A stretch of 64,000 nt of DNA from Mucilaginibacter sp. KACC 22063 (GTDB lineage Bacteria > Bacteroidota > Bacteroidia > Sphingobacteriales > Sphingobacteriaceae). The stretch is taken from the NCBI RefSeq assembly GCF_028736115.1, contig NZ_CP117877.1:3348001-3412000 (forward strand). The letters run 5' to 3'. The notes beneath the pieces were generated by a model. It made no database searches and was not told the origin of the DNA. It saw only the letters and a program-made list of their open reading frames with translations. The position numbers and the translations under genes are program-made. Of this stretch, positions 26,008-34,866 are shown one piece after another; positions within the stretch are counted from its first letter, which is position 1, and each line of letters opens with the position of its first letter.

Positions 26008-28691
26008 TGGTTAAACTTTTTAATGAACCACGATTTAATTAACTGGGTAAGTACACAGTAGCTAATCAGGATACCTATTAACCACGGGAAATAGCTTAAA
26101 GGCAGAGGCTGCAAGCTTAACGCAGGCGCCAGTGGTGAGAAAGGTAAAGCGATACCAATTAGCATAATTAACAAGGTAAGCGCCAGTACAGGTGCCGCAG
26201 CCCAACTTTGTATAAAAGGTATTTTACGGGTACGGATCATGTGTACGATCAAGGTTTGAGACAGCAGGCCTTCTATAAACCAGCCGCTCTGGAACAGGCT
26301 TTGATGCTCGGGAGAGTTTGCTTTAAACACAAAGTACATTACAGCAAACATGGCATAATCAAATATTGAACTGATTGGCCCTATATAAAGCATAAATTTG
26401 CTAATCCCCCTGGCATCCCATTTTTGCGGCTTCTCAATAAACTCCTGGTCCATACTGTCCCACGGGATGGATATTTGCGAAATATCGTAAAGCAGGTTTT
26501 GCACCAACAGCTGTATAGGCAGCATAGGCAAAAACGGGAATAAGGCACTTGCCCCCAGCATACTGAACATATTGCCGTAATTACTGCTGGCTGTCATTTT
26601 GATATATTTGATGATATTACCAAAAGTGCGCCGCCCATAAATAACCCCCTTGCGCAGTACCATTAGATCTTTTTCGAGCAGAATGATATCCGCACTCTCT
26701 TTGGCAATATCTACAGCAGTATCAACTGAGATACCCACATCTGCATCACGCAGTGCCGCTGCATCATTAATACCATCGCCCATAAACCCTACCGTGTTTC
26801 CCTGCTCTTGCAAAAGCTTAACAATGCGCGACTTTTGAACAGGACTTAGTTTAGCCAGAATACTGGTAGCATTCAGCCTGATTTTCAATTCATCATCCTC
26901 AAGATGCTCTATCTCGGTACCCAGCAATATATTTTGCACAGGGATCCCTACATCCTTACATATCTTTTTAGCAACTATCTCGTTATCTCCTGTAAGTACT
27001 TTAATCTCTACGCCCAAATTATGCAGGCTTTCTATAGCAGGTTTAGTAGATGGTTTGGCTGGATCAAGAAAACCAATAAAACCGGTGAGGATTAAATTAC
27101 TTTCATCAGCCACGGTGTAGGTAACCGGGCGTTTATCCGTTTCCTTTACAGCAATAAGCAGCACACGCAGTCCTTCTTCATTTAGCTTGCGGGTGGTGTT
27201 AAGCACTGTTTTGCGCATATTTGCATCCATTGGGATAACCGCATCACTATGGATTTGCAATTGGTTATCCTTACCGGGGTCAAAGGCATGGGTACATAAT
27301 TCCAGCATCTCTTCAACAGCGCCCTTACAGATCAGCAGATGCCGGCCATTATCTTCCTCCAAAACAACCGACATACGGCGGCGCTGAAAATCAAAAGGTA
27401 TTTCGTCTATTTTCTGATAGTGTTCACCTTGGGTAAAGCATGCGTGCTCATCTGCATGTTCTAAAACCGCGATATCCAGCAGGTTTTTTAAGCCGGTTTG
27501 ATAATAACTGTTAAGGTAAGCCCATTTCATTACCTCGTTATCTTCAGCGCCGAAAACATTTAAATGCCTTTCGAGCACAATTTTGTCCATAGTAAGGGTA
27601 CCGGTTTTATCGGTACACAAAATATTCATGGCACCAATATTCTGTATGGCGTTTAACCGCTTAACGATCACCTTGCGCTTGCTCATATTCCGTGCACCTT
27701 TAGCCAGGTTGGCGGTAACTATCATGGGCAGCATCTCAGGAGTTAAGCCTACGGCTACAGAAATACCAAACAACAGGGCTTCAAACCAATTACCTTTAGT
27801 AAAGCCGTTAACAACAAATACCAATGGTACCATGACCACCATGAACCGGATGAGCAGCCAGCTAACTTTATTTACCCCTTTATCAAAACTGGTTTCAGCC
27901 CGCTTGCCAGTAATAGCTTTTCCGATACTACCAAAATAGGTTTGGCTACCTGTATTTACAACTACAGCCGTTGCTGCGCCGCTGATTACATTGGTACCCA
28001 TAAAGCAAATGTTTTCCAGGTCGAGCAGGCTTATTGCTTTATCGCTGACCACGCTTTCCCTCTTCTCCACCGGCAGCGATTCGCCTGTAAGCATGGCCTG
28101 GCTTACAAACAGGTCTTTTGAGTGTATAATCCGGCAGTCTGCCGGGATCATATCTCCGGCGCTAAGGTGAATAATATCACCAGGCACCAATGCTTTTAAA
28201 TCTATTTCAGCTTTGCCGTCTGACTGCCTTATCACTGTTGCCGTGGTTTTCACCATGCTTTTCAATGTTTCGGCCGCTTTGTTGCTTGTAAACTCCTGCC
28301 AGAAACGCAGCAGCGAGCTTAGGCTTACCATCACCACAACAACAATTACGGTTTTGTAACTGCGGTCGGCAGGGGCTGCCATCAATACATCTGTAATAAA
28401 AGAAACTGCCGCCAATATGATCAGTACAGCAATAAACGGATTAAGGAAAGCTTTAAAAAGCTGCACGTACCAGGCTGGCGCCTTTTCGTGCGCTATTTCG
28501 TTAAGTCCGAACAAGCGCAGCTTACCGCCTATTTCATCGGCATGCAAACCGCCTTCGTTTGTTTGCAGCAGGTCAAATAATCCGCTTTGATCGTTCGCAG
28601 AAGCATCGCGCAATTTTTTAGCCGCAAGGGCATCGAGGCCTGCTGAAGATTGCTGGTTGCTGATCTTTACCTTTATATCGTTAAGAGTCAT
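25998..28691 (-). CDS. mgtA: Magnesium-translocating P-type ATPase
   Basis: 897 residues, matching the MgtA/MgtB family (P3B). It imports Mg2+ into the cytoplasm. Visible motifs are TGES (202-205) in the actuator domain, GLTPEMLPMIV (from 315) in TM4, the phosphorylated Asp361 in CTDKTGTLT, and MGDGINDAAALRDADVGISV in the hinge. Ten membrane segments are expected, with the last group at the C-terminus (SYFPWLIGILISYCVLTQLI). It has a long structured 5' leader with an upstream ORF, a membrane microprotein overlapping its end, and a two-component system directly upstream. Confidence 0.96.
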   Translation of the reverse strand: MTLNDIKVKISNQQSSAGLDALAAKKLRDASANDQSGLFDLLQTNEGGLHADEIGGKLRLFGLNEIAHEKAPAWYVQLFKAFLNPFIAVLIILAAVSFITDVLMAAPADRSYKTVIVVVVMVSLSSLLRFWQEFTSNKAAETLKSMVKTTATVIRQSDGKAEIDLKALVPGDIIHLSAGDMIPADCRIIHSKDLFVSQAMLTGESLPVEKRESVVSDKAISLLDLENICFMGTNVISGAATAVVVNTGSQTYFGSIGKAITGKRAETSFDKGVNKVSWLLIRFMVVMVPLVFVVNGFTKGNWFEALLFGISVAVGLTPEMLPMIVTANLAKGARNMSKRKVIVKRLNAIQNIGAMNILCTDKTGTLTMDKIVLERHLNVFGAEDNEVMKWAYLNSYYQTGLKNLLDIAVLEHADEHACFTQGEHYQKIDEIPFDFQRRRMSVVLEEDNGRHLLICKGAVEEMLELCTHAFDPGKDNQLQIHSDAVIPMDANMRKTVLNTTRKLNEEGLRVLLIAVKETDKRPVTYTVADESNLILTGFIGFLDPAKPSTKPAIESLHNLGVEIKVLTGDNEIVAKKICKDVGIPVQNILLGTEIEHLEDDELKIRLNATSILAKLSPVQKSRIVKLLQEQGNTVGFMGDGINDAAALRDADVGISVDTAVDIAKESADIILLEKDLMVLRKGVIYGRRTFGNIIKYIKMTASSNYGNMFSMLGASALFPFLPMLPIQLLVQNLLYDISQISIPWDSMDQEFIEKPQKWDARGISKFMLYIGPISSIFDYAMFAVMYFVFKANSPEHQSLFQSGWFIEGLLSQTLIVHMIRTRKIPFIQSWAAAPVLALTLLIMLIGIALPFSPLAPALSLQPLPLSYFPWLIGILISYCVLTQLIKSWFIKKFNQWL

Positions 28692-29030
28692 GATAGTTTA
28701 AATGAAGAGGTTATTAAACAGGATATTATTGGCCTACAGCAGGCATTAATTATTTTCTGATTCAGTATGCAAAATGCAAGGGATGGCAAAGCTTGACAGG
28801 TAACTTTGCACAAGCCGAAGCCTCGTTTTGCCTTTGGCATTTGTGATTAAAACTGTTTCAGAGAAAGGCTTTTGAGGGAATGTCCCTGATTTTTTTTCTT
28901 TACGCATAGCAAATAGTATTGTCCTGCCAGGCAGGATCGCGTAAAGATTTACTGATGCTGCTTAGCGGAGGGGATTAATAAATTGAGATTGACTACTCGG
29001 ACCTGAATCCATTTTTTATTTTTGTTTTTA
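28692..29030 (-). promoter_or_regulatory. Structured 5' leader of mgtA
   Basis: About 340 bases from the predicted start to the mgtA ATG. After a short ORF, the RNA can form a nested hairpin: outer arms at 28897-28905 and 28939-28947 (nine pairs) enclose the perfect TCCTGCC/GGCAGGA hairpin (28922-28936). Further on come AGGGA-CAT-TCCCT, and a GAGGC-TTCG-GCTT hairpin with a UUCG-type loop. No T-tract follows these stems, so no simple intrinsic terminator is seen. I could not match the conserved M-box core. A leader of this length before a Mg2+ transporter suggests cis-regulation. Confidence 0.5.
28962..29012 (-). CDS. 16-codon upstream ORF in the mgtA leader (candidate leader peptide)
   Basis: Read on the minus strand as MDSGPSSQSQFINPLR and a TAA stop. 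The ATG follows an A-rich stretch (AAAAACAAAAATAAAAA), a favourable start context in Bacteroidota, about 20 bases after the predicted transcription start. Enterobacterial mgtA leaders carry a 17-codon ORF (mgtL) beginning Met-Asp and containing prolines, whose translation controls mgtA in response to Mg2+ and proline. The similarity here is in size, place and acidic/proline start, not in alignable sequence. Chance is not excluded for an ORF this short. Confidence 0.4.
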   Translation of the reverse strand: MDSGPSSQSQFINPLR

Positions 29031-29037
29031 ACGGTGG

Positions 29038-29072
29038 CAAAAGTAAGGCACCTAAAGTAAAAGCACCTTTAG
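29038..29072 (-). promoter_or_regulatory. mgtA promoter with a direct repeat
   Basis: On the minus strand the exact -7 element TACTTTTG (29038-29045) lacks a -33 TTTG. In its place are two direct copies of CTWWAGGTGC, at 29048-29057 and 29063-29072, spaced 15 bases start to start. A missing -33 box plus direct repeats suits an activator such as the OmpR-type regulator encoded nearby. Confidence 0.5.
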
Positions 29073-29114
29073 AAAACCCTTATAAAAAAATTAGAATTTT
29101 ATTAGAAAAAGAAA

Positions 29115-30482
29115 TTACTGGTGCGGAAGTTTTACCGTAAATGTAGTGCCCTCACCTAATACAGAATGTACATTAATGGTACCCTGGTGAAGTTCAATGA
29201 TTTTTTTTGACAGCGAAAGGCCTATCCCGTTACCCTTTAAATGCTGACTGCTTTCGCTTCTGTAAAAAGCGTTAAAAATATTTTGCTGGTCTGCTTCTGC
29301 AATGCCTACACCATTATCATGGACGTGAATAATACTGTCGGTATCGTTATAACTGATGGAAACATTACATTCATGGCCGGACGAAAACTTACAGCCATTC
29401 TCAATAAGGTTCATCATGGCAACCTTTAATAGATAAGTGTTCCCCATAAGGGTAAGCTGCTGCTCATCGTCAATATCTTTTTCAAAAACCATATTGACTT
29501 TGAATGATGGATGGTTGTGCAAAACATCACTGCGGGCATCAAGCAATACTTCGTCAAGCCTTACCCGCCTGAAAGAGATCTTAGTTTGGTCATAATTAGC
29601 CTTTGCAAGATCCAGCAGGCTGTTAGAAAGCCTGACCAGTTTTTGCCCATCACTTATGGCATGCGCTATTGACTCTTTATAAAACAGGTTATCGCGCTCT
29701 TTTTCTATGGTTACCTGCAACTCGGTCAACATGGCCGTTAAAGGGGTACGCAGTTCGTGCGATATATTCGATACAAACTCCTTTTGGGCATCAAAAGAAC
29801 GCTCCAGCCTGTTAAGCATGGCGTTAAATGTTACTGCCAGTTCGGTAATCTCGTCCTTACCATTACCTTCGTTCAACCGCAGATCGAGATTAGTAGCGGT
29901 AATCACCTCTACCTTTTTTACCATATCAGCAACCGGCTGCAATGCTTTAAGCGCAAAAAACTGGCTGGCAAAATAAGTAAGGATGATTACTACAAAAAAT
30001 GTGATGATAAGCGTGTAGACCAGATTGTTGAGCTTGGCGTACCCTTGCCGGTCATCTGCTGCTGCGGTAATTACATATAGCTGCCCTTTGTGCCTGTATA
30101 AAAAGCCCACAACCTGTAAGCTACCCTGATAAAACCGGATCTCCTTATCGGTAATTATCTGGTGAATCATTTGGGGTGTTTCTTTCACCTTATCAATTTC
30201 TACCGCATCATGGTAAAGCAGGTGGAAAGACGTGTTGTAAATGGCCACCTCTTCCTGGAAAAGTGTATTTTCTGCATTACGGTAGATCAGTTGTAAAACC
30301 GATGGCGTTACCTTAGCATCAAGCAGCAGGTTAGCCTTTGTAATAGCGGTATGATGCAGAAGATTATAATATTCGTCTTCACGGTCTTTTGCCAGCGACC
30401 AGTAAATAACAAGAGAAAAAAACAGCAGAAGGCCCGCTATGCCAGCAGTAAATAAAACGGTTAAACGATTGCGTATCGTCAT
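29115..30482 (-). CDS. Sensor histidine kinase
   Basis: 455 residues. Two membrane segments (about 10-30 and 153-175) flank a periplasmic sensing region of roughly 120 residues with no known fold. A HAMP domain follows (residues 176-230), then HisKA with the phospho-acceptor His242 in SNISHELRTPLTA, and a HATPase domain with N, G1 and G2 boxes (NLIENGCKFSSG, HVHDNGVGIAEAD, GNGIGLSLSKKI). It is coupled to the response regulator by a four-base ATGA overlap. The location next to mgtA suggests an envelope or cation signal. Confidence 0.95.
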   Translation of the reverse strand: MTIRNRLTVLFTAGIAGLLLFFSLVIYWSLAKDREDEYYNLLHHTAITKANLLLDAKVTPSVLQLIYRNAENTLFQEEVAIYNTSFHLLYHDAVEIDKVKETPQMIHQIITDKEIRFYQGSLQVVGFLYRHKGQLYVITAAADDRQGYAKLNNLVYTLIITFFVVIILTYFASQFFALKALQPVADMVKKVEVITATNLDLRLNEGNGKDEITELAVTFNAMLNRLERSFDAQKEFVSNISHELRTPLTAMLTELQVTIEKERDNLFYKESIAHAISDGQKLVRLSNSLLDLAKANYDQTKISFRRVRLDEVLLDARSDVLHNHPSFKVNMVFEKDIDDEQQLTLMGNTYLLKVAMMNLIENGCKFSSGHECNVSISYNDTDSIIHVHDNGVGIAEADQQNIFNAFYRSESSQHLKGNGIGLSLSKKIIELHQGTINVHSVLGEGTTFTVKLPHQ

Positions 30483-31168
30483 TTTTCTTCTCTGAAAATA
30501 AATCCCATACCGGGTTTAGTATGTATCAGTTTAATATCGTAATCGCGGTCTATTTTTTTACGCAGGTAGTTGATATATACATCAATAAAATTGGTACCTG
30601 TATCAAAGGTGGTTTCCCATACCTTTTCGCTGATCTCCGAACGGGAAAGAACACGGTCGCGGTTACGCATCATGTATTCGAGCAGTTTAAACTCTTTAGG
30701 GGTTAAAGTGATCTCCTTCCCGTTACGGTGCACATTTTTAGTATGTGTATTCATCACCAGATCGGCAATTAGTAATACACCTCCAATTTCTGACCGACTT
30801 ACCGGCTGCTGCCTTTTTGCCAACGCCCTCACCCGTACTTCAAGTTCACGAAAATCGAATGGCTTAACCAGGTAATCATCGGCTCCTGCATCAAAACCTT
30901 CCACCTTATCATCAGTAGTTCCTAAGGCCGTTAGCATAAGTACCGGCACTTCCGGCTTTTGCTGCTTTATATGCTTGCAAAGATCAAGGCCATTAATCTT
31001 TGGGAGAATAATATCTGTAATGATAACATCGTATTTTTCCTGAAAGGCGAGTCTTTCTCCCAAATTCCCATCATAAGCTACGGTAAGCTGATAGCCACTT
31101 TCTTCAAGCCCGCGTTTAATTACGGTAGCCAGGCGGTCGTCGTCTTCAATAAGCAGAATGTTATACAT
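30479..31168 (-). CDS. OmpR/PhoB-family response regulator
   Basis: 229 residues from MYNILLIEDDDRLATVIKRG. The receiver has the acidic triplet, phospho-acceptor Asp52 (DVIITDIILPKING), Thr in MLTALGTTDDK and Lys in YLVKPFDF. The C-terminal winged helix is typical (LTPKEFKLLEYMMRNRDRVLSR...TNFIDVYINYLRKKID). A longer frame opens 75 bases upstream, but those residues are not family-like. It is the first gene of the pair with the kinase; the mgtA promoter repeats are a plausible target. Confidence 0.95.
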   Translation of the reverse strand: MYNILLIEDDDRLATVIKRGLEESGYQLTVAYDGNLGERLAFQEKYDVIITDIILPKINGLDLCKHIKQQKPEVPVLMLTALGTTDDKVEGFDAGADDYLVKPFDFRELEVRVRALAKRQQPVSRSEIGGVLLIADLVMNTHTKNVHRNGKEITLTPKEFKLLEYMMRNRDRVLSRSEISEKVWETTFDTGTNFIDVYINYLRKKIDRDYDIKLIHTKPGMGFIFREEK

Positions 31169-31341
31169 ATTTATGACGATAAAGTTAAGCACAAATTGCA
31201 TATCGCATATATAAACTGCACAACCAGTGCTGTTGATAAGCAAAACAATCTGCTGATAAATTGTTGTTTAAGCCAACCTGGTAACAATATTTAAAGCCGT
31301 ACAGGGTTAAATATTTTATCAGATACTTAATAACTAAACCA

Positions 31342-32451
31342 ATGCGTTACCTGAAACCCTTCATAACAATATTACTGATCAACCTAATTGCAAACTCCCT
31401 TATTGCGCAAAGTAACCAAACCTGGTACAGCTATTATGACGCGCATAAGGAATTAATCGGCTATAAAGATGCGCAGGGCCACATCAAAATTTCGGCACGG
31501 TTTACACAGTTTACACAAGCAAAGGTGTTTAAAAGCATTATTGCTGTAACTGAACAGGATAACCAACACGCCTATTACCTGCTCAAAAATGGAAAGCATG
31601 TTGGTAAAGACAGTTTGTATGTATGGGATTTCACCTACGATTGCGAACAGGAAGGCAAGATCAGGTTTCGCGATCCTAAAACTGATAAAGTAGGTTTCTT
31701 TGGCACAAACGGCAAGGTAGTTGTTCCTGCAAATTATAATGATGCACGTCCTTTTTATAATAATATAGCCGTAGTATTATACAAAGGTAAACGTAAGTGT
31801 ATGGATGGCAGCCAATTTGATCCTAAGCACCCCTGCGAACATTGGTATTGGGATGGCATTACAGGCCTTATAGACGATAAAGGCAACCTGATAGCTGACC
31901 ATATTGACTTTGACAAGCTGAACACTATCAACTGGTATTCACTTAAAAAAAGCAATGTGCCTGCCGATACTAACTTGTATGTTTCTATAAAAGCCAATGA
32001 CGGCAGCTATTACACCTTTGTTGATTACGAAAAGGAATTTAAAACATGGTTTTATGACAGGTATTTAAAAGACCAATCAGCCAATAACCTGTTTAATATT
32101 ATTTGTGTAGAAGGTTTATGGAAAAATGAGATCAGAAAATTTGTCGACAAAAAAAATTTTAGTAAGAACTATGATAAAGCGTTGAGCAGGAAATTACAAA
32201 ATATTATGTCTGGCAAAGTTGAAACGCAGATAATGAGTGAGAGCCTTAACAACTTTATTTATACGCAAAGCCAGTTTAAGCCCTATTATACCGATAGCGG
32301 TGAAGGTAACGCCGCCAGGTATCCGTTATTTAATGTAGTTACAACAAACCACAGCGGCAAAAATGGGAACAGCTATCAGGAAACACTTTCATTTTTACGC
32401 ACAGCCAATGGCTACAAACTTATAGCTGTGACCTGGAAAAATTTGCTATAG
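31342..32451 (+). CDS. Secreted WG-repeat-like protein
   Basis: 369 residues with a signal peptide (ITILLINLIANSLIAQ, cleaved near residue 23). Two WG-type units can be seen: KVGFFGTNGKVVVPANYNDARPFYNNIAVV and GLIDDKGNLIADHIDFDKL. WG repeats are common in Bacteroidota periplasmic or surface proteins without known activity. The C-terminal half, from about residue 230, is unassigned. It is divergent from the two-component system and stands alone. Confidence 0.75.
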   Translation: MRYLKPFITILLINLIANSLIAQSNQTWYSYYDAHKELIGYKDAQGHIKISARFTQFTQAKVFKSIIAVTEQDNQHAYYLLKNGKHVGKDSLYVWDFTYDCEQEGKIRFRDPKTDKVGFFGTNGKVVVPANYNDARPFYNNIAVVLYKGKRKCMDGSQFDPKHPCEHWYWDGITGLIDDKGNLIADHIDFDKLNTINWYSLKKSNVPADTNLYVSIKANDGSYYTFVDYEKEFKTWFYDRYLKDQSANNLFNIICVEGLWKNEIRKFVDKKNFSKNYDKALSRKLQNIMSGKVETQIMSESLNNFIYTQSQFKPYYTDSGEGNAARYPLFNVVTTNHSGKNGNSYQETLSFLRTANGYKLIAVTWKNLL

Positions 32452-32579
32452 CTTACTCATGATGAGTATAATATATCTTACTTAAGATTACATCAAATCA
32501 ACAATATTAATAAAGCTGTCAAACTGTGCTAATAAACGAAATCGGTAAATTAGCAGACTAACTTGCTGTTAGTTTTACA

Positions 32580-33245
32580 ATGATGGAACGAAAGAACATT
32601 ACTGCGGAGAATGAAGATATAGCCCATTATCTTGATCAATTATTCCCACAATTTGAACCGGTATTAAAATTATTTTTGGCAGATAATGCCAGCTTGATGA
32701 CAGTGCCTGCCGGTACACAGATTATGCGCACCGGGCAATATATCCGTACGACAATTTTGGTTCTGAAAGGGCGGGTTAAACTTTATCGTGAAGGTAACGA
32801 TGCTGAAGAGTTTTTCATGTATTATTTAGAGCCCGGTAATGCCTGTGCCCTATCCATGATCTGTGCTACCCGCCAACAAGCCAGCGAGGTGATGGCAAAA
32901 GCTGTTGAAGACACATTATTGCTGAATATACCCATAGCACTGATGGATGATATGATTAAGCAGTTTAAAACATGGTACTATTTTGTGCTGGAAACTTACC
33001 GCTCAAGATATGAAGAGCTTTTAGTAGTAATTGATCATGTTGCTTTTAAAAACATGGACGAGCGGTTGTACCATTACCTGGCTAATCAATATGAGAAATT
33101 ACAAACCAGGGAATTGCGCTTAACTCATCATGAAATTGCCGCTGACCTTAATTCGTCAAGGGAAGTGATTTCCAGGTTATTGAAAAAACTGGAGCAACGA
33201 GGGGATCTAATGATAAACAGAAGCTATATAAAATGGCTAAAATAG
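32580..33245 (+). CDS. Crp/Fnr family regulator of the sulfur cassette (predicted)
   Basis: 221 residues. Residues 20-140 form the cyclic-nucleotide-like beta barrel (VPAGTQIMRTGQYIRTTILVLKGRVKLYREG). The C-terminal winged helix carries LTHHEIAADLNSSREVISRLLKKLEQRGD. The recognition helix has R-E-x-x-S-R, with Arg and Glu placed as in E. coli Crp, which predicts a GTGA half-site. No N-terminal Cys cluster, so it should not hold the Fnr-type iron-sulfur centre. Next genes are TlpA-like (24 bases) and the convergent sulfur genes. In-frame ATG codons 1 and 2 are both possible starts. Confidence 0.9.
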   Translation: MMERKNITAENEDIAHYLDQLFPQFEPVLKLFLADNASLMTVPAGTQIMRTGQYIRTTILVLKGRVKLYREGNDAEEFFMYYLEPGNACALSMICATRQQASEVMAKAVEDTLLLNIPIALMDDMIKQFKTWYYFVLETYRSRYEELLVVIDHVAFKNMDERLYHYLANQYEKLQTRELRLTHHEIAADLNSSREVISRLLKKLEQRGDLMINRSYIKWLK

Positions 33246-33269
33246 CATGGTATAAACAGCCATTTTAGT

Positions 33270-33860
33270 ATGAATAGACTGAAAATATTATTAAACCGAA
33301 AAAATGCTGTTAATATCATCCTGATAGTATTTGCTGCTGTTTTAATTATCAGCCCAAAAGCAAAGGCATTAGTGATTAAGGCAATGCTTAAAACAGGCCT
33401 TATGCCGCCACCTACAGAAAGTATTGCTGCAGATAAAAGCCTATCCACCCTACCAGAGATTGTACTAAAATCTTCGGATGGTAAAATATTGGAAACAAGC
33501 CGGCAAAGGGGTAAAGTTTTGATTATCAATTTCTGGGCAACATGGTGCCCGCCTTGTATAGCCGAAATGGGATCAATAAACGAGATGTATCTGCATTACA
33601 AAACAAACCCAAAAGTTTTGATAATACCTGTAGATGTAGATAGTGACTTTAAAAAATCATTGGCGTTTATGAAAAATCGCCAGTATAGCCTCCCTGTTTA
33701 TCAGCTAACTTCAAACTTACCGCCTGGTTTCATTTCAGATGCTATACCCAATACAATTATTGTAAACAAAAACGGAGCAATTAAGGCCAAACATGAGGGT
33801 GCCGCTGATTATGCCGATAAAGCTTTCTACAACTACATTGACAGGTTAATCGCTGAATAA
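33270..33860 (+). CDS. TlpA/ResA-like membrane-anchored thioredoxin
   Basis: 196 residues. An N-terminal signal anchor (NIILIVFAAVLIISP, residues 15-29) tethers a periplasmic thioredoxin fold. The active site is FWATWCPPCIAEM with Cys93 and Cys96, and the cis-Pro is in DAIPNTIIVNKNGAI. Such proteins reduce periplasmic disulfides or thiol adducts. Being downstream of the Crp/Fnr gene by 24 bases, it is likely in the same transcript, and may reduce sulfur-carrying substrates of this cassette. Confidence 0.9.
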   Translation: MNRLKILLNRKNAVNIILIVFAAVLIISPKAKALVIKAMLKTGLMPPPTESIAADKSLSTLPEIVLKSSDGKILETSRQRGKVLIINFWATWCPPCIAEMGSINEMYLHYKTNPKVLIIPVDVDSDFKKSLAFMKNRQYSLPVYQLTSNLPPGFISDAIPNTIIVNKNGAIKAKHEGAADYADKAFYNYIDRLIAE

Positions 33861-33863
33861 GCT

Positions 33864-34277
33864 TTAGTGAGGGAGCTTATTTTTAATAATGCCATATAAA
33901 TAGGTACCGCACAGGGCGCCAATTACAACTACAATCATTGTTACATATCCATAACCAATATTTACAAACATTGGCCCCGGGCATGCGCCAACTAATGCCC
34001 ATCCTAAACCAAATATTAAGCCGCCAAGCATATATTTGGTCCATTGCTTGTCTTTGGTTGGTATGGTAATCGATTCACCATTTACATCCCTTAGCTTCGT
34101 CTTTTTTATCATATAAACGGCTAACATACCCAGCACAACCGCAGTACCGATAATGCCATACATATGCAACGACTGAAACCGGAACATTTCCTGAATACGG
34201 TACCAGCTTACAGCTTCTGATTTTACCATTACAATGCCGAACATTATACCGGCAACAATAAACTTCAATCCTTTCAT
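33864..34277 (-). CDS. YeeE/YedE-type transporter half (DUF6691-like)
   Basis: 137 residues with four membrane segments. The key family feature is the Cys-bearing GWALVGACPGPMFVNIGYG. YeeE-type proteins take up thiosulfate by using conserved Cys residues to pass it along; here the protein is split into two genes. The partner is four bases upstream. In Bacteroidota and proteobacterial sulfur-detox operons such pairs accompany persulfide enzymes. The stop lies three bases from that of the convergent TlpA gene. Confidence 0.87.
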   Translation of the reverse strand: MKGLKFIVAGIMFGIVMVKSEAVSWYRIQEMFRFQSLHMYGIIGTAVVLGMLAVYMIKKTKLRDVNGESITIPTKDKQWTKYMLGGLIFGLGWALVGACPGPMFVNIGYGYVTMIVVVIGALCGTYLYGIIKNKLPH

Positions 34278-34281
34278 AATC

Positions 34282-34836
34282 TTAGAAAATCAGGGGGAAT
34301 AAAAGATGGGTCATAATAAGGCCGCCCACAAAAAAGCCGATTACAGCCACTAAGGAAGGCAATTGCAGGTTGGATAACCCACTGATGGCATGGCCTGATG
34401 TGCAGCCGCCAGCATAACGGGAGCCGAAACCTATCAGCAAGCCACCACTAAGCATGATGATGGCGTTTTTTAAATTTAAGGCCTTCAACCCGAACAACTG
34501 TGCAGGCTCTAATTGGCCATCGAACTTAATTCCGAGCTTTTTGATATCAGTAATGGTTGCTGCTGATAATTGCAAAGGCTGATTGTTTTTAAGCAAAGTA
34601 CCGGCAATAAAGCCTCCAACAATAGCACCGAAGAGAAACAACAGGTTCCACTTTTGTGTTTTCCAGTCGAAATCAAAAAAAGAGGCTCTTTTGCCTGCTC
34701 CTGCTATGGTGCAAATTGTGCGCAGGTTTGAGGAGAATCCGAAAGATTTGCCGAAGTATAATAATGCAACCATTGTAGCGGCTATAACAGCGCCAGATAT
34801 ATACCATGGCCACGGTTGCTTAAGTAATTCAATCAT
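34282..34836 (-). CDS. YeeE/YedE-type transporter half, larger subunit
   Basis: 184 residues with five or so membrane segments. The signature GFGSRYAGGCTSGHAISGLSNLQLPSLVAV contains the conserved Cys. It precedes the smaller half by four bases and follows the MBL-rhodanese gene by 30 bases, so the three are one transcript. Substrate is probably thiosulfate or a related sulfur compound, by analogy to YeeE; direction is unproven. Confidence 0.88.
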   Translation of the reverse strand: MIELLKQPWPWYISGAVIAATMVALLYFGKSFGFSSNLRTICTIAGAGKRASFFDFDWKTQKWNLLFLFGAIVGGFIAGTLLKNNQPLQLSAATITDIKKLGIKFDGQLEPAQLFGLKALNLKNAIIMLSGGLLIGFGSRYAGGCTSGHAISGLSNLQLPSLVAVIGFFVGGLIMTHLLFPLIF

Positions 34837-34866
34837 ATTTATTTAAAAATCAAATTCAGTACACAA

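Noticed and set aside
28692..29114. M-box (ykoK) or other known riboswitch in front of mgtA
   Set aside because: I could not find the conserved M-box core blocks on the minus strand, and no terminator-type stem with T-tract is present. The leader is structured but not assignable to a known class by eye.
32580..33245. Oxygen-sensing Fnr with an iron-sulfur cluster
   Set aside because: The N-terminal Cys cluster needed for a 4Fe-4S centre is missing, so it is annotated only as Crp/Fnr family.
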